Source: Thiorhodococcus sp.
Lineage (GTDB): Bacteria; Pseudomonadota; Gammaproteobacteria; Chromatiales; Chromatiaceae
Assembly (NCBI GenBank): GCA_029257385.1
Contig: JARIBS010000008.1
Span: 1 to 64,000 of the forward strand
DNA: 64,000 bases
Direction of reading: 5' to 3'
The notes below the pieces were generated by a model, which was not told the DNA's origin, did no database searches, and worked only from the letters and a program-made list of their open reading frames with translations. Both the position numbers and the translations under genes were made by a program. This document shows, piece after piece, positions 18,239 to 32,418 of this stretch (the first letter of the stretch is position 1; each line of letters starts with the position of its first letter).

Positions 18239-18315
18239 TGGGGTGGACGATGGGGATCGAACCCACGACCACAGGAATCACAATCCTGCGCTCTACCAAC
18301 TGAGCTACGTCCACC
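18239..18315 (-). tRNA. tRNA-His (GTG)
   Basis: GTGGACGTAGCTCAGTTGGTAGAGCGCAGGATTGTGATTCCTGTGGTCGTGGGTTCGATCCCCATCGTCCACCCCA. Confidence 0.96.
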
Positions 18316-18396
18316 ATAATGAACTGCTGTGGCAATCCATGCCCTCATGTTATCGCAACGGTCACTGCCTTGGATAGCTGCGAATTCAAACCAAAT

Positions 18397-18473
<77 letters not shown>

Positions 18474-18524
18474 TTGGCTGGGCGCAGTTTCCGCTCTAGG
18501 CGCGCCGCCATCTAGGCGGCTTAT

Positions 18525-18601
18525 TGGTCGGGGTAGAGGGATTCGAACCCCCGACATCCTGCTCCCAAAGCAGGCGCGCTACCAGGCTGCGCTATACCCC
18601 G
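18525..18601 (-). tRNA. tRNA-Pro (TGG)
   Basis: CGGGGTATAGCGCAGCCTGGTAGCGCGCCTGCTTTGGGAGCAGGATGTCGGGGGTTCGAATCCCTCTACCCCGACCA. Confidence 0.96.
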
Positions 18602-18816
18602 GACTTCGATATGCTAGGGTCCATCAAGCAGCAAACCCTAACCGAAGACCGGAGACTATACGCATTGAATCGCATTGCGTCAACTCACGAATATCGTGAT
18701 TTGACTGCCACGCACCAATGAGACCAAGTTGTGTGGCTCGAACACGTTTGGATTTTTTCATACTTCCTTCTTCGTGGCTCGCTATGATGCAACCCTTTGC
18801 AACCGGATAGGATCGA

Positions 18817-19686
18817 TTGATGGGCGCAGCATTACTTGACGGCAAAGCCATTGCCGCAGACATTCGCAGAGACGTCAAGACGCAGGTCGACGCACACTTG
18901 GCAGCGGGCGGGCGGGCGCCCGGAATCGCGGTGGTTCTCGTGGGAGAGCATGGCGCCTCGCAAATCTACGTGCGCAATAAACGCGCGGCCTGTGCTGAGG
19001 TTGGCTTCTACTCCGAGCTTCACGAACTCGCCGCGACCACTAGCCAAAGCGCGCTTCTAGCGTTGATCGACACGCTCAACGCCGATCCGACTATCGACGG
19101 CATCCTGGTCCAGCTTCCGCTACCGGAGCATCTCGATGAGACTGCCGTCACCGAGCGCATTTTGCCGACCAAAGACGTCGATGGCTTCCACCCTTACAAT
19201 GTTGGCCGGCTGGTGCTACGGATGCCGTTGTTGCGCTCCTGCACCCCCAAGGGTGTTATGACCATGCTCGCGCGGACCGGACAGCCGCTTGAGGGACTTG
19301 ATGCCGTCATCATCGGGCAATCCAACATCGTCGGGCGACCGATGGCGCTGGAGCTGCTTACGGCACGCTGTACGGTGACCATCTGCCATAGCCGCACTAA
19401 GAATCTCGCCGACAAAGCGCGCGGCGCGGATCTGCTTGTTGCAGCCGTCGGCCGAGCGGCTTTCGTCCAGGGTGACTGGGTCAAGGAGGGCGCTATCCTG
19501 ATCGATGTCGGCATCAATCGCGGTGCTGATGGCAAACTGATTGGTGACGTGGATTTTGCCGCCTGCGCCGAGCGGGCGGCCTGGATTACTCCCGTGCCGG
19601 GTGGTGTCGGTCCTATGACCATCGCCAGCCTGCTCGAAAACACCCTGCAAGCTGCTGAACTCCACGCCAAGGACCGTCTTATGTAG
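18817..19686 (+). CDS. folD: Bifunctional methylenetetrahydrofolate dehydrogenase/cyclohydrolase
   Basis: Full-length Fol[96 protein letters not shown]. Confidence 0.97.
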   Translation: MMGAALLDGKAIAADIRRDVKTQVDAHLAAGGRAPGIAVVLVGEHGASQIYVRNKRAACAEVGFYSELHELAATTSQSALLALIDTLNADPTIDGILVQLPLPEHLDETAVTERILPTKDVDGFHPYNVGRLVLRMPLLRSCTPKGVMTMLARTGQPLEGLDAVIIGQSNIVGRPMALELLTARCTVTICHSRTKNLADKARGADLLVAAVGRAAFVQGDWVKEGAILIDVGINRGADGKLIGDVDFAACAERAAWITPVPGGVGPMTIASLLENTLQAAELHAKDRLM

Positions 19687-19754
19687 AGTTCACAGGCCCG
19701 GCATCATCAGCAGGGCGTCATGTTGCATGCAGATTCCACTGAGGGCATGGAATT

Positions 19755-20210
19755 ATGATTGAAGGCATCCTGAGTTGGAGCGAAACTCACCAGACGTTTT
19801 TGTTCTGGCTGGCCATCCTGTCTGGACTGCTCTTTTTAGGTTCGATTCTCAGCCTGCCATTCCTGGCCACGCAGATTCCACAAGACTACTTTTCGGATGC
19901 CAAGCGCCATCAGGCGCAGCTGAAACAAAGCCACCCGCTGATCTATTTAACGATTAGGTTACTCAAAAACTTTCTGGGCTGGCTGCTTATCTTGGCGGGT
20001 ATCGTCATGCTTGTGCTTCCCGGGCAGGGATTGCTTACCATCCTAATGGGGCTGGTCTTGAGCGATTTTCCCGGAAAGTTCGCCTTGGAGCGGCGGCTGG
20101 CGAGCAACGCCAGAATCATGGGGGGCATCAACTGGCTGCGTGAGCGCAGGGGGCGACCGCCTCTTGATACGCCCTTCAATCAGATGGGCTCAGGTAGAAC
20201 GATAACCTGA
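19755..20210 (+). CDS. PGPGW-type small transmembrane protein
   Basis: Two hydrophobic segments with NFLGWLLILAGIVMLVLPGQGLLTILMGLVL. Confidence 0.7.
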   Translation: MIEGILSWSETHQTFLFWLAILSGLLFLGSILSLPFLATQIPQDYFSDAKRHQAQLKQSHPLIYLTIRLLKNFLGWLLILAGIVMLVLPGQGLLTILMGLVLSDFPGKFALERRLASNARIMGGINWLRERRGRPPLDTPFNQMGSGRTIT

Positions 20211-20238
20211 CGGCACGCTGCGTTAAGCAGATTGGAAT

Positions 20239-20329
20239 TGGCGGAGAGAGAGGGATTCGAACCCTCGATAGGCTATTAACCTATACACGCTTTCCAGGCG
20301 TGCTCCTTAAACCACTCGGACACCTCTCC
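20239..20329 (-). tRNA. tRNA-Ser (GGA)
   Basis: GGAGAGGTGTCCGAGTGGTTTAAGGAGCACGCCTGGAAAGCGTG...GGTTCGAATCCCTCTCTCTCCGCCA with long variable arm. Confidence 0.96.
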
Positions 20330-20455
20330 GGAAGGCACTGGCTTATTCGAATGCCGCTGACAGGAAAGCCCCTGTGGGTTGATTTTCCATGGCATTTTAG
20401 AACCCGTAAACATACATGAATTGGATGCCTGTTTCAAATCCAAGTTTCAGGCGTT

Positions 20456-20549
20456 GGTAGTGCCCTTATCTATATGGCGATAATTGAAAAATTGTTTTAT
20501 TAAACAAATGCTTAAGGTTTTTTGCATCCTACAGAATAAGGGCACTACC
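20456..20549. mobile_element. 94-bp MITE-like element with 14-bp perfect TIRs and 8-bp target duplication
   Basis: GGTAGTGCCCTTAT...ATAAGGGCACTACC flanked on both sides by CAGGCGTT (20448-20455 and 20550-20557). Confidence 0.85.
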
Positions 20550-20587
20550 CAGGCGTTTACGCTAACGGGATCAGGGTTTTGCCCAAT

Positions 20588-20625
20588 AAAAAAACGCCTG
20601 AGGGAAAGCCCTCAGGCGTTTTTTA
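20588..20625. terminator. Bidirectional Rho-independent terminator
   Basis: aaaaaaacgcctgagggaaagccctcaggcgttttttaa. Confidence 0.93.
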
Positions 20626-20630
20626 AAATG

Positions 20631-20707
<77 letters not shown>

Positions 20708-20794
20708 ACTGAGCAACTCATAGTATATTAAGATTAGAGATCCTGCAACCCCTTTTGAGTATTTATTATCGGGCACGCGCTCTGCGAAAAGACG

Positions 20795-22273
20795 CTATAG
20801 CGTCTTGAGGTATTCTAGCACGGCGTCGCGTTCGGTCTCCGTCAGATCATCTGCAAACGTGTGGCCTTGGTTTCCATAGCCTGGCTGAGTGGTGTCGTAG
20901 ATGCGATTGCGCTCCTCCCAGCTCATGGCGCCGGCCTTGCCGTGATCGAGCGTTCGATGCGCCCAGCCGAGCCGCTGTCGATCGAACTCGGGTTGCGCTG
21001 GTGCTTCACGGTCAAACTCCCAATAGGTCGGACGCTGCTCGCTGTCGAGCAGTGCGGCGAGGTCCGGCACCGATCCATTGTGCAGGTACGGGGCCGTTGC
21101 CCAGACACCGTCGAGCGGTGGTGCGATGTAGCCGAGCGCAGGCGCTGCCTGCGACAGCTCGCCGTAAAAAGAGCGCTGAAACCACTTGAGGAATCGATCT
21201 GCTTCGCCGTATCCCGCTCGGGCCATCGCGGGGTCGGTTTTGACCTTGCCCAAAGCGATGACCTTATTGGGATAGCGCGCGCGCTCCCCATAAGTGCCAT
21301 GGCACTCCTTGCAGGTATCCTGGAAGACGGCGTAGCCACGCTCAGCGAGCTGGGCGTCGATTGGGAAAGGGTACTTCGGCGCCTCGAGTTGCGCGAAATA
21401 AGCACCCACGTCGACAAACCAGGCGTCGATGGCTGCGGCCTCCTCGACCGAATCGGTGCAGGTCGTGGAGGCCAGCATCATGTAGCGCACATGATCGCCA
21501 CGCCCTTCGGCGTTGTAGAACATCGCATGCTTTTTGCCGACATTCCAAAGCGGCGGCACGCTGACCGGGAGTGGCTTCTCGGGCGGCGGCTCGATCAGCG
21601 GCTGGTTCGACCACGCCAGGGTCTCGGGGTCGCGGTGCGCCATCAGTGCCAGGGTCAGATTGTTGGCCGAATTCACGCCGACGGTATCCGTCATCATGTA
21701 GTCGGCGATGGCGGTGATACGATCCGCCCAGCGGCGCCATTCGGTGCGCTCGGCATCATTCATGTCCACCGCACCGGTCGCCTCAATGGCCAGCAGCGGA
21801 TCGACCGTCATGTCGAGGAATGCATTGCCAAGCCCGATGACGAGCTGGTCGTCAAAGGTCGCCGCATGACAGCCGAGACAGTTTGAGGTGACCAGCTCGA
21901 CGCCGGACTCGGCGATCTGAGCGGTGAGCATGTAGGGCAGCTCGACGTTACGCCCGGTGCGCCCTGGGAGCGGCGCCTGGGGATCAGGTGGCGTGTCGTC
22001 TGCGACTTCTCGGTAGACTCGGTAGGGGACGCCACAGGTCACGATTGAGCGGTTGAGGAATGCGTCACGGCCTTGCTCAGGATCGCCAGGGCGCTGCTCG
22101 GACGCGGGTACCCGCCCGACCTCGGCCTTGCTGACCCCGCCGCGCTCCTGGACGCCCTGATCGCAGCCGACCAGGAGCGCAGGCAGCGCCAAGAGCGCGA
22201 GCACGGCGATACGCGCGCGCTGCGATCGATATCGCGGGGGCAGTTGGCAGTGTGTCGTGGACATCTCAATCAT
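20795..22273 (-). CDS. Di-heme c-type cytochrome lipoprotein (RoxA-like/di-heme peroxidase superfamily)
   Basis: Lipobox LLVGC, two CXXCH motifs (CLGCH, CKECH), C-terminal LDGVWATAPYLHNGSVPDLAALLD. Confidence 0.82.
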   Translation of the reverse strand: MIEMSTTHCQLPPRYRSQRARIAVLALLALPALLVGCDQGVQERGGVSKAEVGRVPASEQRPGDPEQGRDAFLNRSIVTCGVPYRVYREVADDTPPDPQAPLPGRTGRNVELPYMLTAQIAESGVELVTSNCLGCHAATFDDQLVIGLGNAFLDMTVDPLLAIEATGAVDMNDAERTEWRRWADRITAIADYMMTDTVGVNSANNLTLALMAHRDPETLAWSNQPLIEPPPEKPLPVSVPPLWNVGKKHAMFYNAEGRGDHVRYMMLASTTCTDSVEEAAAIDAWFVDVGAYFAQLEAPKYPFPIDAQLAERGYAVFQDTCKECHGTYGERARYPNKVIALGKVKTDPAMARAGYGEADRFLKWFQRSFYGELSQAAPALGYIAPPLDGVWATAPYLHNGSVPDLAALLDSEQRPTYWEFDREAPAQPEFDRQRLGWAHRTLDHGKAGAMSWEERNRIYDTTQPGYGNQGHTFADDLTETERDAVLEYLKTL

Positions 22274-22315
22274 CGCAAACGCTCTTCGGATGTAGTAGAG
22301 GAGAGGCGGGCGTCG

Positions 22316-23533
22316 TCACTGGGGTTGCTCAGACGCGTCGAGGTCTGTGACTTCGACCCATCCATGACCGCCGAGTTGCCGCTCGCTTTGTCGGCCCGCG
22401 ATCTGGGCCGAACCGCTCCAGTAAGGTGCGGCCAAATCCAGCTCCTGATCCGCTATCCGAGGCTCGATGGCGAGTTCCAGATCGATCAGTGGGATGACGA
22501 GCTGCCAGGCCACGGGATAGCGTTTCCCAGTGTCCTTGCTCTGCCACACGCGTGTCGGTTCCAGGCGGATTTCCCGGCGCTGAAAGCTCTGCACCTGGCC
22601 ATCTGCGAGGACGAGTGCGCAGGTGGGAATCGGTGTGCCTTCGTCGCTGCGAGGGCGCAGTTGCAGGCACAGCAAGTCTCTGCCATCGTCGAGCTGAATG
22701 GCGATGCGATTGAGGGCTGGTGCTGCGTCGGGGACGCCGAGATTGCCCCAGAGATGATCAAGCCATGCGCCCCCCCGCACGTCGGTCTGCTTGCCGGCGA
22801 TACTGAGTGTGCCCGTGACCTCTAAGCGCGTCATAAGGTAGGCGCGCAGATCGGGACTGTCTTGCCTTTGAACGAACAGCCCCAGATCGCGTCCGTCAAG
22901 CGCGATTTTGAGCGGCGTCAAGGCCAGTTGCACACTGAAATCGCCGTCGGCAATCTCAAGGTCGAGTCGGGAGCCGTCCCGCGATGCCGCGAGCGACCAG
23001 CCTTCAACCCAGATACGCACCGGCTGAGTCGTTGCGCCGGCGAGTCCCAGCGCGGCGCGATTGAGACGCTGGCTGGTACGCACGCGCGCCTCGCCCGGCA
23101 GACTGGCAGCAAGCTGCGCCCGATAGAGTTGATTAGCCGCCCAGGCCGAGTCCCGGGCGACCGCTCGGGCAGTAAGCGCCAGTCGGGCAGTGCTGGCCTG
23201 GAACGCGAAGTGTCTGTCATCTGCATCGTGCAGCCATAGCGACAGGCTCCAAAGCTCGCCCTGCGTGCCTAGGTGCGGCCCATGGTCGGCGGGCAGCGTC
23301 AAGTTCCAGGCGGCGTTCAGCGGCGCAAAGGCGCCCGTCTCCAGATCGATCAGGGTTGCCAGAGATGGATTGTATGTCTGTGGCGTCGGGCTTTCACCGC
23401 GCTGCATGACCATGATGGCCAGCCCGACCATCGCTGCCGCGAGGCCCGCTGCAATCCAGTTCTTCATCGGTATACTGATACGCTCGGTGAGGTCGCTGCT
23501 CGGTGAGATTGGGTCGAAATCGTCAGAACACAT
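22316..23533 (-). CDS. CrtC/AttH-type lipocalin-like secreted hydrolase family protein
   Basis: Signal anchor MKNWIAAGLAAAMVGLAIMV; LWSLSLWLHDADDRHFAFQ, GGAWLDHLWGN, RNIRLDDGRDLLCLQL-like segment; likely start near 23466. Confidence 0.75.
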   Translation of the reverse strand: MCSDDFDPISPSSDLTERISIPMKNWIAAGLAAAMVGLAIMVMQRGESPTPQTYNPSLATLIDLETGAFAPLNAAWNLTLPADHGPHLGTQGELWSLSLWLHDADDRHFAFQASTARLALTARAVARDSAWAANQLYRAQLAASLPGEARVRTSQRLNRAALGLAGATTQPVRIWVEGWSLAASRDGSRLDLEIADGDFSVQLALTPLKIALDGRDLGLFVQRQDSPDLRAYLMTRLEVTGTLSIAGKQTDVRGGAWLDHLWGNLGVPDAAPALNRIAIQLDDGRDLLCLQLRPRSDEGTPIPTCALVLADGQVQSFQRREIRLEPTRVWQSKDTGKRYPVAWQLVIPLIDLELAIEPRIADQELDLAAPYWSGSAQIAGRQSERQLGGHGWVEVTDLDASEQPQ

Positions 23534-23681
23534 CCATTTTAATCAAAAGCGAGCCGCGCAAGCCAAAGCCGTGAATCAGTCCAACCCCTGAAAAGGGGTA
23601 AACTAGGCTTCATGCAAGGCATCGATGCAGACCGTCGATGCTGCAACCCCAGGACGCCTGTAACAGTGGAGGAATCCTAAG

Positions 23682-26084
<2,403 letters not shown>

Positions 26085-26202
26085 CCAACCACCGAGCTTC
26101 TTGCACCAGCCCTATCTGAAAAAATAGAAAGCGCACGGGCGCATGGGGCACCAGCACGCTTTCATTGTGAGGACGGGCTGGGTGACAGCCGGTCCATCAC
26201 CT

Positions 26203-28134
<1,932 letters not shown>

Positions 28135-28230
28135 GGATCTATTCTCCGAAATCGTTGTGTATGGCGCACTGGCGCCAAGTTATTCAATTCAATCAGTTTG
28201 GGGAAACCCCTAAACCGTTCAAGTCTGTGC

Positions 28231-28875
28231 TCAAGCGTCCTGGCGCGACACCATGACCATGGCCGGGCGTACGAGGCGTGCGTTGAGCGTATAACCCTTT
28301 TGAATGACCGCGACCACCGTATTGGGTGGCACGTCATTGCGCGGTTGTAGCGACATCGCTTGGTGGAGTTCGGGATCGAAAGGCTGATTGAGTGGGTCGA
28401 CGACGTCGACCCCGAACTTGCCCATCACGTCGCTGAGCAGCTTGAGCGTCAGCTCGGTGCCTTCGCGAAGCTTTTCGACATTAGCCCCATCAACCATCGC
28501 TGCTTCGTGGCCCAGCTCGAGGCTGTCACGGACCTGCAGCAACTCGCGCACGAATCCGTCGAGGGCAAACTTATGCGCCTTCTCCAGTTCCACGACATGA
28601 CGACGCTTGATATTTTCGAGATCTGCGCGCACGCGCAGCACTTGGTCGCGGTACTCATCAGCGACGGCGCGGGCCTCTTCCAACGCGGCGCCCGACTCTT
28701 GTGCCGAGGCGCCCGGCTGCGCCGCTTGATCGTCATCCGTCGCCGTCGCTTCGATATACGCGTCCACGGCTGCCCGCATGGTCGCATCCTCCGATGAGGA
28801 GATATCCTGCTCCGTGGCATCCACGTCATGTGGGCCCTTTGTCATCAATAACCTCCGGTTCGTCAAATGACCCAA
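28231..28875 (-). CDS. grpE: Nucleotide exchange factor GrpE
   Basis: Coiled coil then VVDPLNQPFDPELHQAMSLQPRNDVPPNTVVAVIQKGYTLNARLVRPAMVMVS. Confidence 0.97.
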   Translation of the reverse strand: MGHLTNRRLLMTKGPHDVDATEQDISSSEDATMRAAVDAYIEATATDDDQAAQPGASAQESGAALEEARAVADEYRDQVLRVRADLENIKRRHVVELEKAHKFALDGFVRELLQVRDSLELGHEAAMVDGANVEKLREGTELTLKLLSDVMGKFGVDVVDPLNQPFDPELHQAMSLQPRNDVPPNTVVAVIQKGYTLNARLVRPAMVMVSRQDA

Positions 28876-28932
28876 TCCTCACGCCGGACATCGGCGCGCG
28901 GCAGCCAGATCAATTTGTCTGTGGTATGTGGC

Positions 28933-30006
28933 TTACTTTCTCAGCGCGGCGGCGAGCAGCCGTCCCGTGACATCGACAATCGGGATCACACGCTGATAAT
29001 CCATCCGTGTAGGTCCGAGTACGCCGAGCACGCCGACGACCTGATCCTCGACCCGGTAGGTCGTGGTGACCAGGCTGCAATCGTCGAGCAGGTCGTAGCC
29101 GGATTCCTCACCGATGAAGATCCGCACGCCATCGGCCGCAATGCAGCGATCGAGAATGTGCAAGATTTCGCGTTTCTGATTGAATGCATCGAAGAGCTGC
29201 TTGAGCCGATCCATGCTTGCCAGCTCACCGAACTCCATGAGGTTTGTCTGCCCGGCGATATAGCAATCGTCCTTGACATCGGCGGATTCGACGACACCTT
29301 GCGCGATCGACAACGCCTGCATCATGACCTGATCGAGATGGGCATGCGTGCGTTTTAGGTCGTCGAGGATGCGTTTGCGAACCTCGCGGATATCCTGACC
29401 GCTGAAAATCTGATTGAGATAGTTACAGGCCTGTTCGAGCTGCGCGGGTGTGAACTGACGATCGATCGTGACGATACGGTTGTGCACCTCTCCCTCACTG
29501 GTCACCAGAATGGCCAGCACGCGTTTCTCAGACAATGGCAACAGCTCGATCTGCCGAAAGACGTGTCGCTCATGGCGCGGGAGCATCACCACGCCGGCAA
29601 GATGCGTAATCCCGGACAAGAGGTTCGAGGCCGTCTCGATCAGCGACTTGGAGTCCACGCACACGCCAAAGCGTGTGCGCAGAGAGTCGATGTCCTGGTC
29701 GGATGGCGGATGCACCGTCAGCAGGGTGTCGACGAACAGCCGGTAGCCCGCAGCCGTTGGCACTCGGCCCGCTGAGGTGTGGGGCGAGACGATCAGCCCC
29801 AATTCTTCGAGATCGGCCATGACGTTGCGTACGGTCGCCGGACTCAGATCCAACCCGGTGTCTTTCGCCAGGGTGCGTGAGCCGATCGGCTGCCCTTCCT
29901 TGATATAGCGCTCGACCAGCGCCTTGAGGAAATGCAGCGCGCGCTCGCTGATCGGGGTATCAGCGTGCAGCGAGTCATCCGTCGATGTGTGCTTTGTATT
30001 GCCCAC
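28933..30006 (-). CDS. hrcA: Heat-inducible transcription repressor HrcA
   Basis: SERALHFLKALVERYIKEGQPIGSRTLAKDTGLDLSPATVRNVMADLEELGLIVSPHTSAGRVPT. Confidence 0.98.
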   Translation of the reverse strand: MGNTKHTSTDDSLHADTPISERALHFLKALVERYIKEGQPIGSRTLAKDTGLDLSPATVRNVMADLEELGLIVSPHTSAGRVPTAAGYRLFVDTLLTVHPPSDQDIDSLRTRFGVCVDSKSLIETASNLLSGITHLAGVVMLPRHERHVFRQIELLPLSEKRVLAILVTSEGEVHNRIVTIDRQFTPAQLEQACNYLNQIFSGQDIREVRKRILDDLKRTHAHLDQVMMQALSIAQGVVESADVKDDCYIAGQTNLMEFGELASMDRLKQLFDAFNQKREILHILDRCIAADGVRIFIGEESGYDLLDDCSLVTTTYRVEDQVVGVLGVLGPTRMDYQRVIPIVDVTGRLLAAALRK

Positions 30007-30056
30007 GATAGTGACAGCGTCGACAGTTATCCTTATAAGGTTTGGGGTTGCTCAAT

Positions 30057-30083
30057 TTAGCACTCACTGACATCGAGTGCTAA
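30057..30083 (-). promoter_or_regulatory. CIRCE operator (HrcA binding site)
   Basis: TTAGCACTC-ACTGACATC-GAGTGCTAA, perfect 9-N9-9 inverted repeat upstream of hrcA. Confidence 0.98.
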
Positions 30084-30164
30084 CACATGAATTTAGGGAC
30101 TCGACCCTGCTCTGTCAAGGTGTACACCACAGAGCCGACCACACTGGCCGGCTCCATGCGGGTC

Positions 30165-31220
30165 TTAATCGTCGGCGACTGAGACATCCTGACCGGCGGC
30201 AGTCAGCGCGTCGGTCTTGGCGTTGATGTAGTCAAAGGGGCTGTCTGGATACTTCACATACTGTCTCTGGCCGACATACTCGAGCAGACCGATGAAGTGG
30301 TAGCGATAGAACATGCTATCGATGCGCGCGATCTCCTTGCCCTGATCGTAGAGCACGAGCGTGGGATGATAGTTGATGCCGAGATCCCCGGCGAACTGCC
30401 TGGCCGTGGTCTGGGCGCCATCGGGCATGGTGATGGGTTTGTCTGAGCGGCTGTCAAGCCGCACCAGCACGAAATCCTTGAGCGCTCGATTGACCTCTGG
30501 ATCGGCGAAGTGTCCGTCGTGCAGCGCGTCGCAGGCGCGGCATGTCGCGTCCTCGAACAGGATCGCGAGCGGCTTGTCGGTGACGCCGCTCAGGTCGTCT
30601 ACGGCCTGGATTTGCGGGTGCGTGCGCAGGCTGTAGCGTGATTCGGCCTTGCCCCCTTCGAGATACTCCACGAGCGTCTGCTCGGTGTAGGCCTTGGTGG
30701 CGACATAGTCGAGCACCTGCTTGAAGTCAGCGACGTTGCGATAGCCGCTGACCCGCGCGACCGGCCGGTTTGTATGATCGAGAAAGATGGTGGCGGGAGT
30801 GTAGGTCACGCCAAGCTGTTCGGTCAGGGCTTTTTCGGTCAGTGACGTCTCGGCATCGAGCGCCACTTCACGATCGCCGAGCACATTGATGGCGATGACG
30901 TCGAACTGCTCTTTGATGAACTCACGATAGGGTGCCCCCTTGAAGTTCTCCTCGATCATTTTGTAGCAGTAGGGGCAGCCGTTCATCTCCAGGAAGAGGA
31001 TGACGTGCTTGCCGGACTGGGCCGCTTCGTCGACGTCCTCGGCGATATCGAGAAAACTCTCCTTGAACCAGTCTGGATGACTCGACTGCTTGGCGCCGGT
31101 CACCTTGCCTGTGCCGCTGGGTGGTGTTTGAGCACCATCCTGCGTCGGTTGAGCGATGGCAGGCAGGGTGAGCACGGCACTGGCCAATAGCGTGGCGAGC
31201 CACAGAGATGCATTGCGCAT
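30165..31220 (-). CDS. Periplasmic protein with two thioredoxin-like domains (SoxW/DsbD-gamma-like)
   Basis: Signal peptide; CPYC in the first domain (VILFLEMNGCPYCYKM) and CRAC in the second (AILFEDATCRACDALH). Confidence 0.85.
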   Translation of the reverse strand: MRNASLWLATLLASAVLTLPAIAQPTQDGAQTPPSGTGKVTGAKQSSHPDWFKESFLDIAEDVDEAAQSGKHVILFLEMNGCPYCYKMIEENFKGAPYREFIKEQFDVIAINVLGDREVALDAETSLTEKALTEQLGVTYTPATIFLDHTNRPVARVSGYRNVADFKQVLDYVATKAYTEQTLVEYLEGGKAESRYSLRTHPQIQAVDDLSGVTDKPLAILFEDATCRACDALHDGHFADPEVNRALKDFVLVRLDSRSDKPITMPDGAQTTARQFAGDLGINYHPTLVLYDQGKEIARIDSMFYRYHFIGLLEYVGQRQYVKYPDSPFDYINAKTDALTAAGQDVSVADD

Positions 31221-31334
31221 GAAGCTGATCCTCGTTTTTACTTTTGCGTTGTCGTTGGCGTTCTCGAAAAAGCCGTTGTCCAGACAGCGGGCGCACTCTG
31301 TCATGTTGGTGTTTTCGGCTGCAGTATCGGGGCT

Positions 31335-32417
31335 TCAGTCCATCAATGCCACCGTCTTGACCTGTGCGTAAACCTGTTGGCCGAGGCTCAGACACAGCCG
31401 ATCGCGCGAGTAACGGGTGATGCGCGCGAGTAATGGGGTCTGTTTGTCGCTGCCGATGCACAGTTTCACCAGGATCTGCGCGTTGGCGATTTCGCGCATT
31501 TCCAGAATACGCGCCGGCAGGATGTTGAGGATGCTTGAGGTGTCTGAGGCATCCAGGACGACGCTCACATCGCGGGCCTGAATACGCACCCGCGCCCGTG
31601 CGCCGATGGCGCGCTCCAGATGCGTAACGGTCAGTGCGCCGCCGGGGATTGCCAGATGCGTCAGACGATAGTCCTCGTCATGGCTCAGCACGGTGGCGTC
31701 GACGATGGAGCTGGCGTCTGCATCTTGGGCGAGCGGCAGGTCCAGGCGCGACAAAATCTCACCCGCCGAACCGCTGGCCTGGATGTGGCCATCCTGGAGC
31801 AGGATGATGCGATCAGCGAGCCGCGCGACCTCGTCCGGCGAATGGCTGACATAGAGCACCGGGATACGCAGGTTGTCGTGCAGGCGTTCCAGGTAGGGCA
31901 AGATGTCCTGCTTGCTGGTGTGATCCAGGGCCGAGAGCGGCTCGTCCATCAGCAGCAGGCGCGGACTGGTCAGCAGTGCGCGAGCGATGGACACGCGCTG
32001 GCGCTCACCGCCGGAAAGCCCAGCCGGGTCGCGCCCGAGATGCGATCCGATACCGAGCAGGCTCACCACCTCGTCAAAGCCGATCCGCCGCTCGCTAGGC
32101 GGGATGCGGCTGAGTCCATATTCCAGATTGCGCCGCACCGACAGGTGCATGAACAGACTGGCTTCCTGGAAGACATAGCCGATTGGACGGCGATGGGTTT
32201 TGAGAAACAGCCCGCGCCCATCGTCCTGCCAGGCGTCGCCGTTGAGACGACAGTGACCGGCTGCGCGCTCGAGTCCCGCGACGCAGCGTAGCACCGTGGT
32301 CTTCCCACAGCCCGAGCGCCCAAACAGCGCAGTGATGCCGACACCTGGTGCGGTGAAGGCGACATTGAGCTTGAAATTGCCCCGGTCGAGCTGGAAGGCG
32401 AGATCGAGGTCGCGCAT
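31335..32417 (-). CDS. modC: Molybdate ABC transporter ATP-binding protein
   Basis: LFGRSGCGKTTVLRCVAG, LSGGERQRVSIARALL, C-terminal MOP-like domain; start MRDLDLAFQ. Confidence 0.95.
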   Translation of the reverse strand: MRDLDLAFQLDRGNFKLNVAFTAPGVGITALFGRSGCGKTTVLRCVAGLERAAGHCRLNGDAWQDDGRGLFLKTHRRPIGYVFQEASLFMHLSVRRNLEYGLSRIPPSERRIGFDEVVSLLGIGSHLGRDPAGLSGGERQRVSIARALLTSPRLLLMDEPLSALDHTSKQDILPYLERLHDNLRIPVLYVSHSPDEVARLADRIILLQDGHIQASGSAGEILSRLDLPLAQDADASSIVDATVLSHDEDYRLTHLAIPGGALTVTHLERAIGARARVRIQARDVSVVLDASDTSSILNILPARILEMREIANAQILVKLCIGSDKQTPLLARITRYSRDRLCLSLGQQVYAQVKTVALMD

Positions 32418-32418
32418 G

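Noticed and set aside
18524-18721. 65-aa ORF MVGVEGFEPPTSCSQSRRATRLRYTPD...
   Set aside because: Antisense reading of tRNA-Pro; a frequently mis-annotated spurious protein.
20861-21886. 341-aa plus-strand ORF
   Set aside because: Antisense to the di-heme cytochrome gene, whose CXXCH motifs support the minus strand.
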